DNA from: Planctomycetaceae bacterium
GTDB lineage: Bacteria > Planctomycetota > Planctomycetia > Planctomycetales > Planctomycetaceae
DNA length: 59,944 nucleotides
Direction: 5' to 3'
Assembly (NCBI GenBank): GCA_029259845.1
Contig: JAJDEI010000262.1
Location: forward strand, 1-59,944
In this document: piece after piece, positions 30,276 through 38,474 of the stretch
How positions within the stretch are numbered: position 1 is the first letter of the stretch
How the letters are laid out: every line of letters starts with the position of its first letter
Position numbers and translations under genes: made by a program
The notes under the pieces: generated by a model
The model's input: only the letters and a program-made list of their open reading frames with translations
The model's database searches: none
Told to the model about the DNA's origin: nothing

Positions 30276-32168
30276 TTATTCCGCCTCCTCGTCCAGCATG
30301 CGGTCAATGATTTTTCTCAAGACTCGATGTTGTTCGGGGGTCGTCACGGCGATCAGGTGGTCTGCCATGATGCCGCCGCCCCATTTCACGCCCAACGGCT
30401 TTGCTCTTTGGTAGATCTCGTCACTTGCGGCACCAATTCCGTCATAGCGTTCGACCAAGTTGCGGATGTCGTACATCACGGTCGTTTTCTCGCGGTCTCG
30501 CCATGGGACTTCCTGCGGCGTGCGTGCCGGGGCTGCGGATGAGTGCTGACGAGCGGTGTCGTCCGCTCCCGCCTCCGCATGTCGCAGCAGTTGTTCCAGC
30601 AGGTCGACGATCTGGCGGTGTCCGCGTTGGTTATGGGTCACGACGATCGCCCCGTCGATGGGCGTGCAATGCATCGGCGCCGATGCGGTCTGCTGAATCA
30701 GCTCAGCCAATTCGGGCGGCGAGATTTGTGACAGTTGCCGGATGTCGTACACACGGGTGTCCACGTTGCCTTCGGCAACCTCTTCGGTGGTGATCGTGAG
30801 CACCTCGTCCCGGATGATGTAGTCGAGGCCGAGGTTTCGCAGGATCAGGTTCAGGGCACTCTCCAACTTGACATCACTGATGATCAGGTTGATCGGCTCA
30901 TCCGTCGGGACGCCGACGTCCGACAACGCGATATCATCGATCAGAATCGTGATCTGGTTCTGCTGGGCGACGTATTCCAGCGCATCGGCGAGCGGCGTGT
31001 CGACGAACTCGAGTTGCGTCGGAGATTCCAGTGCCGCTTCAATCCGCTGCACGCTCGCCGGTTGATCTTTGAAGTGCCACTGGCCGGGAGCGCGACGGAG
31101 ATCTAATGCAAGTTCCCCGGCATTGAATGTGACCGCATTCGCTCTCAGTTGAGTGCCTTTTAATTCAAACAGCACTCCCGCTGGGCTGTCGTCCGCGGCG
31201 GTGCTGTCTTTTGGATCGAATGGGTCGGCTGATGTGGTTTCTCCCGAGGCATCCGCCTGAGCCATCAGGAGGGGAGCGGCAGCCAACTCTCCACTGACGG
31301 TCGTGGCAACGACCGCGCTTTGATCCGATCGGGGTGAAGGGTGCGTTGTTCCATGATCGGCAACGCTCAGTGCCAATGGGACGAGCAGCGCGGCGGTCAG
31401 GGTGGCGGTGGTTGTGGTCAGGGTCATGGCGATGGTCTCCTGGGCGGCGAGGTGGGCCGCTTCGTGGGTGAACAGAGGGCCGGCGGGGTCGCCGGCGGTG
31501 TAGGACAGGCCGGCGTGGATTGTGCTGCCGACCAGCGTTTCAACTTGGGCCGCCGTCACGACGGATGGCGTGAGATGCAGAGCTGCCAGAGCGACGGACA
31601 GACCGATGCCGCGGCGGGCCAGACGGAGGCGAAGTTCCTTGCGGCCGCGCTTCAGGCGGCCTTCGACGGTCGAGACGGACAGCTTGAGATCATCGGCCAC
31701 CTGTTGGGCGGTCTTACTTTCCAGATAGTGCAGCACGAGCGGGGCGCGGTATTTCTCGGGCAGCGATTGCACTTCTTCGTCGAGGAGTTGCCGCCGGTGG
31801 CGGTGTTCGACGTCGGCGAGCGACGTGTCTTCGATCATGGTGACGTCCTGCAGCAGACGGATGCGGCGGTGACGGCTCTCAGCCGCGCGAAGGGACGTGC
31901 GGTAGGCGACACCGTGCAGCCAACTGGCGAGCGAGTCCCGCTTGCGGACCCGTTGGGCGTCGCGGGCGAGGACGAGGAACGTCGCCTGAAAGGCATCCTC
32001 GACGTCGTGCGAATGCGCGAGCACCCGCTGGCAAACGCCCAGCACGAGCGAACTGTGCCGCCGCACGAGAGCCGCAAAGGCGAGTTCATCACGACGGCGG
32101 ACGTAACGGGCGACCAAGTCCCGGTCCGTCAGCGAGTCGATGGGCGGCGGCGGTGCGGTCACGGTCAT
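30276..32168 (-). CDS. ECF sigma factor fused to STN/secretin-like domain
   Basis: A 630-residue fusion. Residues 1-190 are an ECF RNA polymerase sigma factor: region 2 with DVEDAFQATFLVLARDAQR and region 4 with SLPEKYRAPLVLHYLE and the helix-turn-helix AQQVADDLKLSVSTVEGRLK. A hydrophobic stretch follows at about 246-270 (LTAALLVPLALSVA). Residues 375-460 look like an STN/secretin-N domain (FVDTPLADALEYVAQQNQIT and LESALNLILRNLGLDYIIRD). Two more segments begin YDIRQL and YDIRNL, as in secretin N1-type modules. Sigma factors with C-terminal extensions of this kind are known from planctomycetes. The C-terminus probably spans the membrane and controls the sigma part (inference). No anti-sigma gene is adjacent. 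Confidence 0.9.
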   Translation of the reverse strand: MTVTAPPPPIDSLTDRDLVARYVRRRDELAFAALVRRHSSLVLGVCQRVLAHSHDVEDAFQATFLVLARDAQRVRKRDSLASWLHGVAYRTSLRAAESRHRRIRLLQDVTMIEDTSLADVEHRHRRQLLDEEVQSLPEKYRAPLVLHYLESKTAQQVADDLKLSVSTVEGRLKRGRKELRLRLARRGIGLSVALAALHLTPSVVTAAQVETLVGSTIHAGLSYTAGDPAGPLFTHEAAHLAAQETIAMTLTTTTATLTAALLVPLALSVADHGTTHPSPRSDQSAVVATTVSGELAAAPLLMAQADASGETTSADPFDPKDSTAADDSPAGVLFELKGTQLRANAVTFNAGELALDLRRAPGQWHFKDQPASVQRIEAALESPTQLEFVDTPLADALEYVAQQNQITILIDDIALSDVGVPTDEPINLIISDVKLESALNLILRNLGLDYIIRDEVLTITTEEVAEGNVDTRVYDIRQLSQISPPELAELIQQTASAPMHCTPIDGAIVVTHNQRGHRQIVDLLEQLLRHAEAGADDTARQHSSAAPARTPQEVPWRDREKTTVMYDIRNLVERYDGIGAASDEIYQRAKPLGVKWGGGIMADHLIAVTTPEQHRVLRKIIDRMLDEEAE

Positions 32169-32315
32169 CTCCGCGGGAGTTCAGCCTTCAGGCTGCCACA
32201 GTTCGGGCGAAGACGCCGGACTCCAGCAACTGACAGTATAGTCCTGTGAGCGGCCGGTTTCGTTCACGGAAAATGGGGAGAATCGATGGGAAATGCGGAT
32301 TGGGGCGCGTGATTG

Positions 32316-32378
32316 AGCCGCCGAGCTTGCTCGCCGCGCGGGCGGGGCGTTGCTCGACGCGGAGCAAGCTCCGCGGCT
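32316..32378. repeat. REP-like hairpin at the lpxK stop
   Basis: AGCCGCCGAGCTTGCTC (32316-32332) pairs with GAGCAAGCTCCGCGGCT (32362-32378) with one mismatch. It overlaps the last codon of lpxK and may act as a transcript-end structure. A family C half-site lies at 32173-32195. Confidence 0.6.
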
Positions 32379-33459
32379 AATTGGCGTTTTGATGCGGCGG
32401 ATTCGGTGTGGGGGGAACGACCGCGGACAGGGCCCGTTCGAGGTCGGCTTGCCCGGCGACCACGTCGGCGCCGATGACGACCGCCCACACGGGCAACGGC
32501 AGGTCCCACGCGGGGTCGAGCTTGACGAGGTCTTTTTGCGTGGTGACCAGTGCGGTCGCCCCCTGCGCGGCGGCTCGCTCGACGAGCTGCCGGACGTCCT
32601 GTGCGGTGTAATGGTGATGGTCGGGGAAGGAGACGAAGGCGTCGTTGGCGGGGGGGAGTCCGGCTGTTTGGAGCGTCCCGCGAAAGCTGTCCGGATTGCC
32701 GATTCCGCAAAACGCCAACAGGGTTTGACCGGCGAGCGAATTCACGCTTGCGGTTTCGTCCCCGAAGGAGACAGCCTGTGTCGGGCGGAACACGACTTCA
32801 GCCAGCGGTGCGCCGGTCTGGCGTCGCACTTCGCCGCGCAAGTGGCGGAGCGTTTGTTCGGTGACTTGGTCGACGCGAGTCAGCACGATGACGTCTGCCC
32901 GCCGCAGTGCGGAGCGCGGCTCCCGCAACAGGCCGCGCGGGAGCAGGTGTCCGTATCCCCAGGGGTTGGTCGCATCGATGAGCACGATGTCAACGTCCCG
33001 ACGCAGCCGCCGATGCTGAAAGCCGTCGTCCAGGATGACGACGTTTGCCCGGTGCGTGCGGGTCGCTTTTCGCGCGGCGGCGACCCGGTCCCGATTCTGT
33101 ACGTGTGGCACCTGTGGACACAACTGGGCGAGGACCCGCTGCTCGTCGTTGCCGCCCGCTTCCAGTGACCGGTACCCGCGGCTCACCAGACAGGGCCGCG
33201 CTCCTCGCGCCCGATACCACTCCGCCACCCACGCGACCACCGGCGTCTTCCCGGTGCCTCCGGTCGTGATGTTTCCAACACTCACCACGGGAGCGTCCGC
33301 CTGTTGCACCCGCCTCAGTCCCCTGTCGAACAGCCAGTTTCGTCCCGCCACCACGGCTCCATACGCCGGCACGGCCAGTGTGAGTCCCCCGCGCAGCAAC
33401 GCAGCGGCCAAGCCGGGCTGCTGGCCGGAGATCACATCAAGATAACGGCGTTCGTCCAC
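32377..33459 (-). CDS. lpxK: tetraacyldisaccharide 4'-kinase
   Basis: A 360-residue LpxK, the ATP-dependent inner-membrane kinase that phosphorylates the 4' position of the lipid A precursor. The N-terminal hydrophobic region is AALLRGGLTLAVPAYGAVVA. The P-loop is VSVGNITTGGTGKTPVVAW. The conserved LVSRGYRSLEAGGNDEQ, ILDDGFQHRRLRRDVDIVLI and VLTRVDQV segments follow. The length is normal for LpxK. The start is GTG 33459 behind GAGGAG. It shows that this organism can finish lipid A. The glycosyltransferase gene ends 133 bases upstream on the same strand. Confidence 0.94.
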   Translation of the reverse strand: MDERRYLDVISGQQPGLAAALLRGGLTLAVPAYGAVVAGRNWLFDRGLRRVQQADAPVVSVGNITTGGTGKTPVVAWVAEWYRARGARPCLVSRGYRSLEAGGNDEQRVLAQLCPQVPHVQNRDRVAAARKATRTHRANVVILDDGFQHRRLRRDVDIVLIDATNPWGYGHLLPRGLLREPRSALRRADVIVLTRVDQVTEQTLRHLRGEVRRQTGAPLAEVVFRPTQAVSFGDETASVNSLAGQTLLAFCGIGNPDSFRGTLQTAGLPPANDAFVSFPDHHHYTAQDVRQLVERAAAQGATALVTTQKDLVKLDPAWDLPLPVWAVVIGADVVAGQADLERALSAVVPPTPNPPHQNAN

Positions 33460-33591
33460 TCATCTCCTCGGAGCGATATTACGCTGCTGGATTGTCGCTG
33501 AACCCGAAGTTACGTCATGACCGGTTCCGGCTGGGCCCATCTGAGCAACGGCGATGTTTGGATCGGCGACGGCGGGTCCGTGTCTGAACGG

Positions 33592-35562
33592 TTACAAGAT
33601 GAAGTAGGCTGCATAAACGCACGTCGCCCAGGTAAGCAGGGCGGCTTGGAGGAATCGGCGTGGCAGAGAATCGGGCTGCACGGCATCAAATCCCGCCGCG
33701 GCGAGAATTGCAAAACATGGCAGCAGGCCCAAAAGGTATGTTCCTTTGGCCGCGCTATAAACGGGTAGCTTAAGATACAGGACGGAGACGGCAGACACGT
33801 AAATGCCGACAGCCAATAGACAGACCGCGAGTGACCATCGGAGTTGGGATTGCTGCGTGACCGTCACCCTCAGCGCTCCGGCGAGTATGGTGGCCAGAGG
33901 GATCAGCGCCAACGGCGCCGAACAGATAAGTAGCATGCCGTTCCAGGGCGGGCGGCTCGTCCAAATGGTGGCCGACAAATAGCCGTCCAGCCACATGGTC
34001 GAAAACAGTCCGTCCCAGAGCCCGGCATAACCGGCCCAAATCGGATGCCGCAGGCTCTCGCCGAATCCGAACAGGTGCTCCGCGACACGGTACCCGGGGT
34101 CCTGCCACCATTCGATCCCTCGGGCAGGATCCCATCCGCCGATGAAGGGACGCCCCATCAGCACCCAGTTGCGGACGTAGTACCAGCCGCAAACGAAGAA
34201 TGCGCCCCCGAGGACCAAAGCCGCGGCGCGGACGATTCTCGGCGCGGGAACGCGCCGGGTGATCATGCCTCGCAAGCACATCGCCAACAACGGGATGCTG
34301 AGCAGCAGCGGAGTGACCTTGGTGAGCATCGCCAGTCCCCAGGTCACGCCGAGCGCGATCGCCCACTTCGGGTCCTTGACGAATTGGCCGTCGAGAAACC
34401 CCAGTCCGATGAGAAAGGCCGTTGCGGACAACAGACCCGCGAGCGGCTCGTTGCCAAGCAAGTGCGACATGTAAACATTCATCGGCATGAGTCCGCCGAC
34501 GAGGACGCCCATGATCTGCACGTCGTCACGTCCGGGAAAGACCCGTCGTACGGCGCGATAGCAGACCTCGACCTGGAGGATCCCGCAGGCGATCGTCATC
34601 AGCCGCACAGCATGCCAGCCGTACGACTCTCGCAACAGGGCCTTGATCGGTCCGTAAATCGCCGCTGCCACCATGTGATAGAGCGGCGACTGAAACATCT
34701 GCCATCCGTCACCAGCCAGCGGAATCCGATGATGTTCCAGGATGAACTTGATGTAGTCCGCATGCGCCGTGGAATCGAATCCGTGAAACGTCAGTTTGAG
34801 TTCGTTGTTGAGCGCCAGGACGAACCACAGGCCGATCACGCCCCAGCGGACTCGCGAGGCATTGGCCCCCGGAGCGGCTTCGGTCCAGCGGCCAAGCTTC
34901 CCACGGGCAATCCACGAGATCGCCGCCAGCCAGAATCCGAAGACGGCGGCCAGTCCCCAAGCCCGCGCTCGCAGCGCTTCGATAAGCGGCGGGGCCTGTC
35001 GCGCGGTTGATGGAATCCAAGGGTCGTGCACCGATTTGGCAGATGTCCACTCCCCCTCGGGAAGACGCGCATCCCATTCACGGCCGGTCGAGATGCCCAA
35101 CTCGTTACTCCATGCCTGCAGGAGGGCGGGCCCGTTGTGATTGAGTACGTCGATTTCCAGTTGGTGCGGACCGCGCTCGAGTTTCGGGAGCACGACCGTT
35201 TGAGCCTTCTGCCATCGATCCTGGTTTTCGGCAGGCGCGAACGTCGTCAGTGGTTCCCCGTTCAGCCGGATTTCCGCTGTCCGCAACGCCCGATAATGCA
35301 ACACGGCGCCGATGACCGCAGCGTCGCAAACGAAACTCGCTCGATAGTCAGTCCGCACGTCCACCGGGCCCAGCTGCGGACTACCATTGAACGGCCGGTC
35401 CGGTCGCAGCCAGACGGCATCCCCGACCGATTGCAGGTAAACAACGGATGGGTCATTCAGGGTCCGTCGCCACCAAGCTGCGCCCGCAGCGATGAAGGCC
35501 AACGACAGTCCCATGACGATCAACGCCTGCCGCGGCCATCCCAGTTTTCGCGCATGCCTCAC
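33592..35562 (-). CDS. GT39/ArnT-like membrane glycosyltransferase
   Basis: A polytopic membrane protein of about 656 residues. One N-terminal helix (ALIVMGLSLAFIAAGAAWW) is followed by a soluble beta-rich domain (about 30-190), then 10 or so helices. The GT-C type catalytic loop is probably HGFDSTAHADYIKFILEHHR, with acidic Asp residues near the first large loop, and MFQSPLYHMVAA after it resembles ArnT/PMT-like enzymes. It would transfer a sugar from a polyprenyl carrier to lipid A, protein or glycan. The neighbour lpxK makes lipid A a plausible acceptor (inference). The start is uncertain: GTG 35562 is given; TTG 35589 and ATG 35514 are alternatives, none with a clear ribosome binding site. 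Confidence 0.78.
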   Translation of the reverse strand: MRHARKLGWPRQALIVMGLSLAFIAAGAAWWRRTLNDPSVVYLQSVGDAVWLRPDRPFNGSPQLGPVDVRTDYRASFVCDAAVIGAVLHYRALRTAEIRLNGEPLTTFAPAENQDRWQKAQTVVLPKLERGPHQLEIDVLNHNGPALLQAWSNELGISTGREWDARLPEGEWTSAKSVHDPWIPSTARQAPPLIEALRARAWGLAAVFGFWLAAISWIARGKLGRWTEAAPGANASRVRWGVIGLWFVLALNNELKLTFHGFDSTAHADYIKFILEHHRIPLAGDGWQMFQSPLYHMVAAAIYGPIKALLRESYGWHAVRLMTIACGILQVEVCYRAVRRVFPGRDDVQIMGVLVGGLMPMNVYMSHLLGNEPLAGLLSATAFLIGLGFLDGQFVKDPKWAIALGVTWGLAMLTKVTPLLLSIPLLAMCLRGMITRRVPAPRIVRAAALVLGGAFFVCGWYYVRNWVLMGRPFIGGWDPARGIEWWQDPGYRVAEHLFGFGESLRHPIWAGYAGLWDGLFSTMWLDGYLSATIWTSRPPWNGMLLICSAPLALIPLATILAGALRVTVTQQSQLRWSLAVCLLAVGIYVSAVSVLYLKLPVYSAAKGTYLLGLLPCFAILAAAGFDAVQPDSLPRRFLQAALLTWATCVYAAYFIL

Positions 35563-35589
35563 GTTTCCGTCTCGCTTTCGAGAACGCAA

Positions 35590-36038
35590 AGTTCTGAATC
35601 GGCAGGAGTATCCGTCATTGTAGCCGCACAGCCCCCGCCGCTCGACAGTCGTCTCATCACGAGCGGCGCCGGTTGATGGTTCAATTCGGCAAGGAATTGA
35701 TGTGTGCCGTCAAACCAGAGCACGGAACATATGAAATGGCGAGTTAGGGATCGAGTTCAGAGGGGCTCCCAACATTGGCCTTGGAAGCTCACGCCCTGCG
35801 AAGCTCCGCCCGGATGTGCACGAATCGGAATCTCGTGAAAAACAGATTACCAAACCGGGTTTAAGAACGAGAGTTTGGGAACGAGGTTACAATCAGACGT
35901 CCCCTTTGCGGCAGCGTGATGGCTGCGGGGCCGACTGAAAGGCTGCCGGAACACCGTGTTGAATTCGCTGGATCACCCCGTCGATTCGACCGGTCAGGAT
36001 CCGTTCGTCTTCCCAACCGTCATGCAGCGGAGCCAACG
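35590..36038. other. divergent intergenic region
   Basis: About 450 bases between the glycosyltransferase and the VOC gene. It contains fragments of a further repeat type (GAGAGTTTGGGAACGAGG at 35866, similar to the GTTCCCAAGCCGGAGTTTGG hairpin at 19499). I see no gene. Confidence 0.4.
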
Positions 36039-36452
36039 ATGATACCTTACGTCGAACACGCGAATCTGACCGTGGGCAATCTTGAGGAGGCCATTCGTTT
36101 CATGACGACGGCCATTCCGGAGTTCCGCGTGCGGCACCGGGGCGTCACAGACGGAAAGGAATGGGCCCACGTGGGCAGCGATCACTCCTACCTGGCGTTT
36201 TCTCAGGCTTCCAAACGCCAGCAAAGTGCAACGCCCCACGCAGGCATCGGCTTCAATCATGCCGGGATCATTGTGCAGGACGCCGGCGCAGTCGCCGCCG
36301 CGCTCACCGAGGCGGGTTACCGGGAAGGAATCCAAGCGGAACCGCATCCGCATCGGAAGCGAGTCTATTTTCACGATGCGGACGGCAATGAGTGGGAGTT
36401 CGTCGAGTACCTCACGGACGACGCCGCGCTCCGCAATGACTATTCGACGTAG
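36039..36452 (+). CDS. VOC family (glyoxalase-like) protein
   Basis: A 137-residue vicinal-oxygen-chelate protein of two beta-alpha-beta-beta-beta units. It opens YVEHANLTVGNLEEAIRF with the metal-ligand type His at residue 7. A second unit holds GIGFNHAGIIVQDAGAVAAA, and the C-terminus is VYFHDADGNEWEFVEY, with the usual Glu ligand. VOC enzymes include glyoxalases, dioxygenases and resistance proteins; the substrate cannot be told here. Start 36039 has GGAG 7 bases upstream, and the 41 upstream in-frame residues are not family-like. It converges on the CBS operon, 30 bases apart. Confidence 0.88.
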   Translation: MIPYVEHANLTVGNLEEAIRFMTTAIPEFRVRHRGVTDGKEWAHVGSDHSYLAFSQASKRQQSATPHAGIGFNHAGIIVQDAGAVAAALTEAGYREGIQAEPHPHRKRVYFHDADGNEWEFVEYLTDDAALRNDYST

Positions 36453-36481
36453 GTCGTGCCGCGGGTATCTGTGCCGGCCCG

Positions 36482-36919
36482 TCAGGCGTCGGCGGCTTGT
36501 TCGCGCTTCCCGCGTTTTTTCCCGGGAGTGGACGGGGCGTTTTTCATCACGAAGCGGTGGTCTTCGACGAGTTGGAGGAGGTCGAAGGAACTGAGAATGC
36601 CGACGATTTCCTGCTCGTGGGTCACAACCACATGATGAATCTTATGCTTCCGCATGATGCGCGCGGCAAGCGACACGTCCCCGTAGGCGGGGACGGTGAA
36701 GACCTTGGACGTCATGAACCGGCTGATGGGGGTTCCGTCCTCATGCCCGTCGAGCAGGTCGGTCGCCGTGACGATGCCGGCTGGTTGTCCCTCGGCTCCA
36801 GCGACCGGCAGGCAACTGATATTGTGCTCCTGCATCAGCTTCTTGACATGACCAAATGTCTGATGCGGGTGGACGGTCATCACACGGGGATTCATCAGGT
36901 CGGCAATTTTCGTATTCAT
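36482..36919 (-). CDS. CBS-pair protein, third gene of CBS operon
   Basis: A 145-residue protein made of two CBS motifs: ADLMNPRVMTVHPHQTFGHV with GQPAGIVTATDLL, and SRFMTSKVFTVPAYGDVSLA with QEIVGILSSFDLLQL. A lysine/arginine-rich tail (KKRGKREQ) ends it. CBS pairs bind adenine nucleotides or similar ligands and usually regulate attached domains or partners, and this one stands alone. The start at 36919 has AGGAG 4 bases upstream. It follows the second CBS gene with a 7-base gap. Confidence 0.9.
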   Translation of the reverse strand: MNTKIADLMNPRVMTVHPHQTFGHVKKLMQEHNISCLPVAGAEGQPAGIVTATDLLDGHEDGTPISRFMTSKVFTVPAYGDVSLAARIMRKHKIHHVVVTHEQEIVGILSSFDLLQLVEDHRFVMKNAPSTPGKKRGKREQAADA

Positions 36920-36926
36920 GAGGCTC

Positions 36927-37427
36927 CTAGGATTTCGAGTGCTGGATAAGGAATGCGGTGATCCGTCGTGGTGTGACAACTCCTGCAATCGTTCCGTCGA
37001 GTTTGAGAACGGGGACATGCCGATGTCCGCTGACGGCGATCACATGCAAGGCCGCGGCTGCTGCGTCGTCTTCGTTCACGTAGACTGGATCGGCCGTCAT
37101 CACTGAACTGAGCGGCTGGTCTTTGATGCGCGGATATTCCAGAGCCACCCGTTTCAACAAATCGCGATCCGTGAACAGGCCGACGAGTTGGCCGTTGTCT
37201 TCGACGAGCAGGCACGAATGTTCGATCGCGGCAAGACGTGCAACCGCCGCCTCGATGGTCGCCGTTGACGGGACCGTCTCGCAAGGGACGGTCTGCAGGT
37301 CCAGGACGGTTCGAGTGTCGAGCGCCTCTTCGAGCGGATCGTCATAATGCTGCGGCTCGTAGTCTTCGAGCGGATCCGGGAAGTCGTCTTCGGGCGCAGG
37401 AACGGATCGATCAGTGCGGTCGCTCAT
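36927..37427 (-). CDS. CBS-pair protein, second gene of CBS operon
   Basis: A 166-residue protein. An acidic N-terminal stretch (PAPEDDFPDPLEDYEPQHYD) is followed by two CBS motifs: VPSTATIEAAVARLAAIEHS with GQLVGLFTDRDLL, and VMTADPVYVNEDDAAAAALH with GTIAGVVTPRRITAFL. The start at 37427 is supported by AAGGAG 8 bases upstream, inside the end of the preceding gene. It is spaced 2 bases from the preceding stop, so translation is probably coupled. The upstream 49 residues in frame are Arg-rich noise. Confidence 0.9.
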   Translation of the reverse strand: MSDRTDRSVPAPEDDFPDPLEDYEPQHYDDPLEEALDTRTVLDLQTVPCETVPSTATIEAAVARLAAIEHSCLLVEDNGQLVGLFTDRDLLKRVALEYPRIKDQPLSSVMTADPVYVNEDDAAAAALHVIAVSGHRHVPVLKLDGTIAGVVTPRRITAFLIQHSKS

Positions 37428-37429
37428 CG

Positions 37430-37900
37430 TCAGGCTCCTTCTCGTTGGTCGGGGAGTTTCGGGCCTCCGACGTATTGGACCATGACCTGTCGCGGATAGT
37501 GTTCGGCGATGAACTCCATCAGCCCTTTCTGTCCCGTCAGTCCGCGCACGCATCCGTCGTCGTCGACAACACACAGAAAACGCGTGTTATTGGCATGCAT
37601 CGCATCGAGCACCAAATCGACCGTGTCGTCCAGCTTCACGCGGGGAAACGTCGACGCCATGTGCTCTGCCACCCGGTCCTCAATGAACCCGGGGTTTGCG
37701 GCGATCTGATCGCGGACAATTCCTTCGGTGAACATGCCGACCAGCTTGTTCTCGCCGTCGACAACAATCGCGCAGCCGAGATTGGCTTGCCGCATGGCTT
37801 CGATGACGGCTGAGATCTTTTGATTCGGCTCGACACACAAAGCCGACCGGAGATGGAGTTCCTTGACAGGCGCGGTCCTTAGTTTGTCGATTAAAGCCAT
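37430..37900 (-). CDS. CBS-pair protein, first gene of CBS operon
   Basis: A 156-residue protein with two CBS motifs: SALCVEPNQKISAVIEAMRQ with NKLVGMFTEGIVRDQI, and HMASTFPRVKLDDTVDLVLD with GCVRGLTGQKGLMEFIAEHY. It starts MALIDKLRTAPVKELHLR, and nothing but a short spacer lies upstream, so the operon promoter should lie in 37901-38180. The three genes share gene size, order and orientation but little direct sequence, so they are old paralogues and not recent copies. Ligand unknown; AMP/ATP sensing is typical of the family. Confidence 0.9.
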   Translation of the reverse strand: MALIDKLRTAPVKELHLRSALCVEPNQKISAVIEAMRQANLGCAIVVDGENKLVGMFTEGIVRDQIAANPGFIEDRVAEHMASTFPRVKLDDTVDLVLDAMHANNTRFLCVVDDDGCVRGLTGQKGLMEFIAEHYPRQVMVQYVGGPKLPDQREGA

Positions 37901-38184
37901 GACATTCGCTCCTCAGGCAGGGGTGGTCGAAAAGAAGTGCAGATACCGCGCCATCCAGCACGACGCTGCGAAAATCGGAGTGATTCTTTATGGAAACGCC
38001 GACAGCCTGTGCGAATGTGCCCGGTTGGGAACAGGGTGTGCCAATCTGCGCGCGATGTGAGAAATGGGGTCCGAACTGACTGTTCACGCATTGGTCGGTA
38101 CGACTGGCGTGTCGACGAGAGTCTTTCGACGACCGAGATGCGCATCAGGTATGATGGTGAGACGAAATATCCTGGGATTAGGCC

Positions 38185-38360
38185 GTGTTGACATTCATCG
38201 GCCCGTTCTTCAGGGGAACTCCGGGTAGCACCGGTTGTCCCAACCAGTGCCGCGCAGCGGCAGGAAGCTTGTCCTTCACCGGACGATTCACGCAAAGGCT
38301 TCTAGTCGCGGGGCGACACGGGTTGAGGCAACCCGTGCTACCCTTGTTGAATGTCACCAC
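38185..38360. repeat. dispersed repeat, family A, copy 2
   Basis: Counterpart of 5770-5949: GTGTTGACATTCATCGGCCC, GGGTAGCACCGGTTGTCCCA, GCAGCGGCAGGAAGCTTGTC, GGGGCGACACGGGTTG, CAACCCGTGCTACCC and TTGAATGTCACCAC in the same order. The stretches GTGTTGACATTCA and TGAATGTCACCAC form imperfect inverted ends. Confidence 0.75.
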
Positions 38361-38474
38361 GACTTAGTAACGGTTCGCGTCACCGTGACTGTCCGAACCG
38401 GAACCGCGCTCGTCCTGGCGACGCCGAATCAACATCCCTGCCGGTGAACGACCTCAGCCCGTAGCAAGAAAGCG

